Positions 61,313 through 64,000 of a stretch of DNA of 64,000 nucleotides are shown piece by piece; positions within the stretch are counted from its first letter, which is position 1, and the number at the start of each line of letters is the position of its first letter. Under the pieces are notes generated by a model. That model was not told where the DNA came from. It was given only the letters and a program-made list of their open reading frames with translations, and ran no database searches. Position numbers and translations under genes: made by a program. This DNA is from Deinococcus indicus. Lineage in GTDB: Bacteria > Deinococcota > Deinococci > Deinococcales > Deinococcaceae. The stretch is from contig NZ_NHMK01000035.1 in the NCBI RefSeq assembly GCF_002198095.1, positions 1-64,000 on the forward strand, read 5' to 3'.

Positions 61313-61645
61313 TCACAGTTTGTCATCGTCCTCGGGAGGATCGTATTCCCCCTGCAATTCTGCATGACGGGCATTGCGAACGGCAACCAGTTGGAAGCCG
61401 TCGAGGGTGACGAGGGTACGGCGGGGGTCGCCGTGCAGGCGGATGGCGAAGCCCTGTTCGTTGTTCGCGCGGTACAGCTGGGTGCAGCGGCCGGTGCGGG
61501 CGTACTGCACGACCTTGTCCCAGAGGAGGTCGCGGACGAGGGCGGTGGTGTTGCCGACGTACACGCCGGGTTGCACTTCGATCAGCCAGCGGCTGAGTTC
61601 GCCGCGCAGGCTGGGCGGGACGGCTTCGAGGGTCATGACGATCAT
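61313..61645 (-). CDS. cas2: Cas2, type I-E
   Basis: 110 residues. [21 protein letters not shown] and [10 protein letters not shown] are the Cas2e signature; the C-terminal tail is acidic ([11 protein letters not shown]). Cas2 bridges two Cas1 dimers in the spacer-integration complex. It overlaps cas1 by four bases (ATGA) and is the last cas gene before the array. Confidence 0.96.
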   Translation of the reverse strand: MIVMTLEAVPPSLRGELSRWLIEVQPGVYVGNTTALVRDLLWDKVVQYARTGRCTQLYRANNEQGFAIRLHGDPRRTLVTLDGFQLVAVRNARHAELQGEYDPPEDDDKL

Positions 61646-62568
61646 GCGTGGTTGATGCCGCCCTGGACGTCGCCTTCGGGGTCCCAGAGGTCACCGGGCG
61701 CGGTGGGTTCGGGGTCGTTCTGGTCGCCGCCGAGGAGGTGGTGGAGGTCGGCGGCCATGCGTTCGAGGAGGCGCAGGCCGGTCATGTGGTCGCGCAGCCC
61801 GGTGCGGACCCGGCGTTCGAGATCGTCGCCGGGTGTGGCCGCTTCGCGAAAGGCGATGGGGAGGACGACTTCGATCTTGTACAGGTCGGCGACGTCGTAT
61901 ACAAAGGACAGCATCTTGCCGGTGTGGACGAATCCCAGGGCAGGGCTGTATCCGGTGGCGAGGATGGCGGCGTGCGCGAGGCCGTAGATGCAGGCGTTGC
62001 CAGCGCTGAGGGCTTTGTTGATGGGGGTGGCGCGGTTCCAGTCGTTCTGCTTGTACTGGCGTTGTTCCCATTTGACGTTGTATGCGGCGCTGTAGCGAGC
62101 GTAGGCGTCGCGGACGCGGGCCCCTTCGTGTCCGCGGATCTGCGCGAGCGTGAGTCCTTCGGGGAGTCCATGAGGGAAGCGCATGGTGTACATCTGCCGG
62201 ACGACACGCAGGCGACTGTCCGGGTTGGCCCACAGGCGGGCCTGCTGCTGGAGGCGAGCGGCGCTGCGGGTTTCGCCGATGCCGCTGGCGTACAGGCGCA
62301 CGCCGCCCTCCCCGACCCAGAGGAGGGAGCAGCCGGTGTCGGAGAGAGCCTTGACCGCTTCGTGACTGACGGAGCAGCCGGGGCCGAGCAGCAGGACGCT
62401 GAGGCTGGCGGCGGGCAGGGTGATCATGCCGTCGGGGTGGTAAGCGCGCACGCCGCGTCCGTCGTGTTCGAGGCGGGTGTGTTCGAGGTAGAGGTACGTG
62501 GTGCCGTCGCGGAATTTGGGGAGTTCCCGGAGGTTCTGGCGCCCCCAGACGACGCCCTGCCCGTTCAT
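61642..62568 (-). CDS. cas1: Cas1 integrase, type I-E
   Basis: 308 residues from ATG 62566-62568, overlapping the cas6e stop. Family features: [18 protein letters not shown] at the N-terminus, a conserved Glu in [15 protein letters not shown], and the His and Asp of [20 protein letters not shown], which together bind the catalytic metal. Inserts new spacers at the leader end of the array with Cas2. Length is normal for Cas1e. The frame is open upstream but the earlier part is not coding. Confidence 0.96.
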   Translation of the reverse strand: MNGQGVVWGRQNLRELPKFRDGTTYLYLEHTRLEHDGRGVRAYHPDGMITLPAASLSVLLLGPGCSVSHEAVKALSDTGCSLLWVGEGGVRLYASGIGETRSAARLQQQARLWANPDSRLRVVRQMYTMRFPHGLPEGLTLAQIRGHEGARVRDAYARYSAAYNVKWEQRQYKQNDWNRATPINKALSAGNACIYGLAHAAILATGYSPALGFVHTGKMLSFVYDVADLYKIEVVLPIAFREAATPGDDLERRVRTGLRDHMTGLRLLERMAADLHHLLGGDQNDPEPTAPGDLWDPEGDVQGGINHA

Positions 62569-63236
62569 GGGGCGAGGCTCAGGAGACCGCAGCCGAGGCT
62601 CTTGGCATGCCCGAGTCCTTCCCGAACGGCCTGTTCGAGCGCGGCGGCGTCCGTGACCTGCAGGGCTCCTTCGAAGGTAACGGTGTGCAGGGTGATGAGT
62701 TGCCTGCCCTTGCGGGTGCGGGTGCGTCCGGCGCGGGTGATGTCGGCGCCCAGCACGTCGAATCCGGCTCGGCTGCCCTGCCGGTCCAGCCAGCCCAGCT
62801 GCTCGGCTGGGGTGTGCAGGCCGTGGCGGGCGCTGCGGCCCTGTTCGTCCTGGCGGCGGACGGTGACGTTGGCGTGCAACCGGAAGTGCAGCACGCGCCC
62901 TGATATCAGAGCAGGGGTCAGATCGAGGGTGCGGACGTCCCACCCCGTCAGGTATTCGGGGTCGCGGGCGTTCAGGGCGCCCCAGTCGGGCGGGGTAACG
63001 CTCTGGACGAGCAGGATGGGGGTGGGTTCCCCGGTCTGCGGATCGAGGGTCAGGTCCTGGCGCCACAGCAGACGCTCGCCGTCCGGGAGGGGGGTGTCGG
63101 CCTGCCCGGCGCCGGGGAAAGCCCAGCGCAGCGTCTGGTGCAGGGCGTAGGGGCTGCTCAGGTCGCGGGAGGCGTGGCGGTGCCGTTCGTTCAGGTGAAG
63201 GCGGGACAGGTGCAGGGGGGCGGTCAGGGTCGTCAC
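62565..63236 (-). CDS. cas6e: Cas6e crRNA-processing endoribonuclease
   Basis: 223 residues. Two ferredoxin-like halves; N-terminal [21 protein letters not shown] holds the probable catalytic His/Tyr region, and the C-terminal [15 protein letters not shown] is the Gly-rich loop of RAMP proteins. Cuts the repeat hairpin to release crRNA and stays in Cascade. Overlaps cas5e and cas1 by four bases each. Confidence 0.94.
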   Translation of the reverse strand: MTTLTAPLHLSRLHLNERHRHASRDLSSPYALHQTLRWAFPGAGQADTPLPDGERLLWRQDLTLDPQTGEPTPILLVQSVTPPDWGALNARDPEYLTGWDVRTLDLTPALISGRVLHFRLHANVTVRRQDEQGRSARHGLHTPAEQLGWLDRQGSRAGFDVLGADITRAGRTRTRKGRQLITLHTVTFEGALQVTDAAALEQAVREGLGHAKSLGCGLLSLAP

Positions 63237-63916
63237 GCGGGAACCTCCGGTGAAGCGTGCAAGTGCGGGAGGGGTTCAACCCACTGGAGGACGTCCCGCA
63301 GGGCGTACCGACGTTCGCTAAAGGGCGCGCTGGGATCGTCCCGGCGTTCGCCGGGCGTGGCATGGCGGAGTGGGTCGCTGACCTCGTGGGCGTCCACGAT
63401 CAGGCGATAGGTGCTATCCGCCTGATCGGTATTCCGGCGCAGGGTCGGCGCGTGCCGTAGCGCGTCCAGCAGCCCCTCGGCCCGCAGGGTGTTCGGGTGC
63501 CAGACGGGCGTGCCCGGCACGAAGGCCTTGCGGCCCAGGCTGAGCGGCCAGTACGGGCTTTTCAGGGCGGCGTGCAGGTCGCGCAGCAGTTCCGGGTCGC
63601 CGTGCAGGGCCGCCCAGAAGGCCGCGTCGGAGAGGAAGGCGCGGCGGGTCAGGCTGGTGTGCGTGCCCCGCTGCCCCGGATGAAGCTGCGCCGTATGGTA
63701 ATCCTGCATCAGGACGCCGGGGCGGTCGACCCGCACGCCGAACGCCAGGGCGCTCAGGTGCGCGACGGGTTCGGTCCGGTCGATGCCCAGCGCGGCGGCG
63801 CACAGGCCCAGGACGCCGCTCTTGCTGGGTTCACTTTCCGTGTCGCGGTCATCAAAGCGGCTGCGGGTGCCCCAGGACTGCATGGGACCAGCCAGGGGAA
63901 TCAGGAGGGTGTTCAC
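63233..63916 (-). CDS. cas5e: Cas5e Cascade subunit
   Basis: 227 residues from GTG 63914-63916. N-terminal [23 protein letters not shown] is the conserved Cas5e start, followed by [14 protein letters not shown]. Binds the 5' handle of crRNA in the Cascade complex. The GTG overlaps the cas7e stop (GTGA). Confidence 0.95.
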   Translation of the reverse strand: MNTLLIPLAGPMQSWGTRSRFDDRDTESEPSKSGVLGLCAAALGIDRTEPVAHLSALAFGVRVDRPGVLMQDYHTAQLHPGQRGTHTSLTRRAFLSDAAFWAALHGDPELLRDLHAALKSPYWPLSLGRKAFVPGTPVWHPNTLRAEGLLDALRHAPTLRRNTDQADSTYRLIVDAHEVSDPLRHATPGERRDDPSAPFSERRYALRDVLQWVEPLPHLHASPEVPA

Positions 63917-64000
63917 CCCCGCGCTGCCTTCACCGGGACGTTCAACGCCGTCAGGATAGCCTGCGCGTCCGCGATGGTCGCGTCGATCAGGGCCTTCACG
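63913..64000 (-). CDS. cas7e: Cas7e Cascade backbone subunit, C-terminal end (partial)
   Basis: The last 28 codons (ending [14 protein letters not shown]) are visible in frame; the gene continues beyond the window. Position directly before cas5e and the overlapping stop identify it as the expected cas7e (Cse4/CasC), although the short piece alone is not diagnostic. cas3, cse1 and cse2 should lie further on. Confidence 0.75.
   Translation of the reverse strand, partial: VKALIDATIADAQAILTALNVPVKAARG

Noticed and set aside
1..64000. tRNA or rRNA genes
   Set aside because: No cloverleaf or rRNA segment was recognised on reading; a covariance-model search would be decisive.

Overview
The window is very GC-rich with strong Shine-Dalgarno sites. 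Its gene content (IS66 transposase, archaic family-B DNA polymerase, bacterial-type PARG, SARP-like regulators, small dispersed noncoding repeats, envelope proteins with DUF11 repeats) points to a Deinococcus-like bacterium. The genus is inferred from gene content; no rRNA or tRNA gene was seen.

Layout: 0-1 kb, end of an unknown secreted-type protein and a PqqD-like protein. 1.0-2.5 kb, an IS66 element with 8-bp target duplications, inserted in a palindrome. 2.5-8.6 kb, the complete seven-gene mrpA-G cation/proton antiporter operon on the minus strand, with a 19-codon upstream ORF before mrpA. 8.8-12.4 kb, copper locus 1 (His-rich CPFC protein, YcnI, CopC, CopD, YibE/F). 12.6-15.7 kb, a large SARP/AAA regulator. 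15.8-17.8 kb, two exported proteins. 17.9-21.2 kb, family-B DNA polymerase divergent from a PARG. 21.2-25.2 kb, a three-gene overlapping operon, a tiny secreted peptide gene, and two convergent TPR/winged-helix regulators (one split by an amber codon, one with a possible frameshift). 25.7-29.5 kb, a DUF11 surface protein and a convergent winged-helix regulator. 29.8-33.1 kb, a c-di-GMP phosphodiesterase/cyclase pair. 33.3-37.6 kb, an archaic (Csu-like) chaperone-usher pilus operon. 37.9-41.3 kb, a SARP regulator and a two-component system. 41.5-42.8 kb, a truncated cyclase-type membrane protein and a solitary HNH endonuclease. 43-50.9 kb, YqiJ-like protein, flotillin and giant AAA ATPase. 51.4-57.2 kb, copper locus 2 (CPFC protein, PepSY protein, MbnP, YcnI, CopC, MbnH-like diheme protein). 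57.4-59.4 kb, two XRE/unknown divergent pairs. 59.7-64 kb, a type I-E CRISPR array of 25 repeats with cas2, cas1, cas6e, cas5e and the end of cas7e.

The two copper loci are paralogous. Their YcnI genes differ at 10 of 456 bases, while the neighbouring CopC genes are strongly diverged and the second CopC has lost a predicted Cu ligand. A family of about 135-bp noncoding repeats with inverted ends (ATACGGAYTCCG) is scattered through the window, and the ends of seven genes sit exactly on such a repeat end or a remnant of one, with the TGA stop at the junction. Other candidates for new biology are the secreted peptide beside the TPR regulators and the twin XRE/JAB-like modules beside CRISPR.
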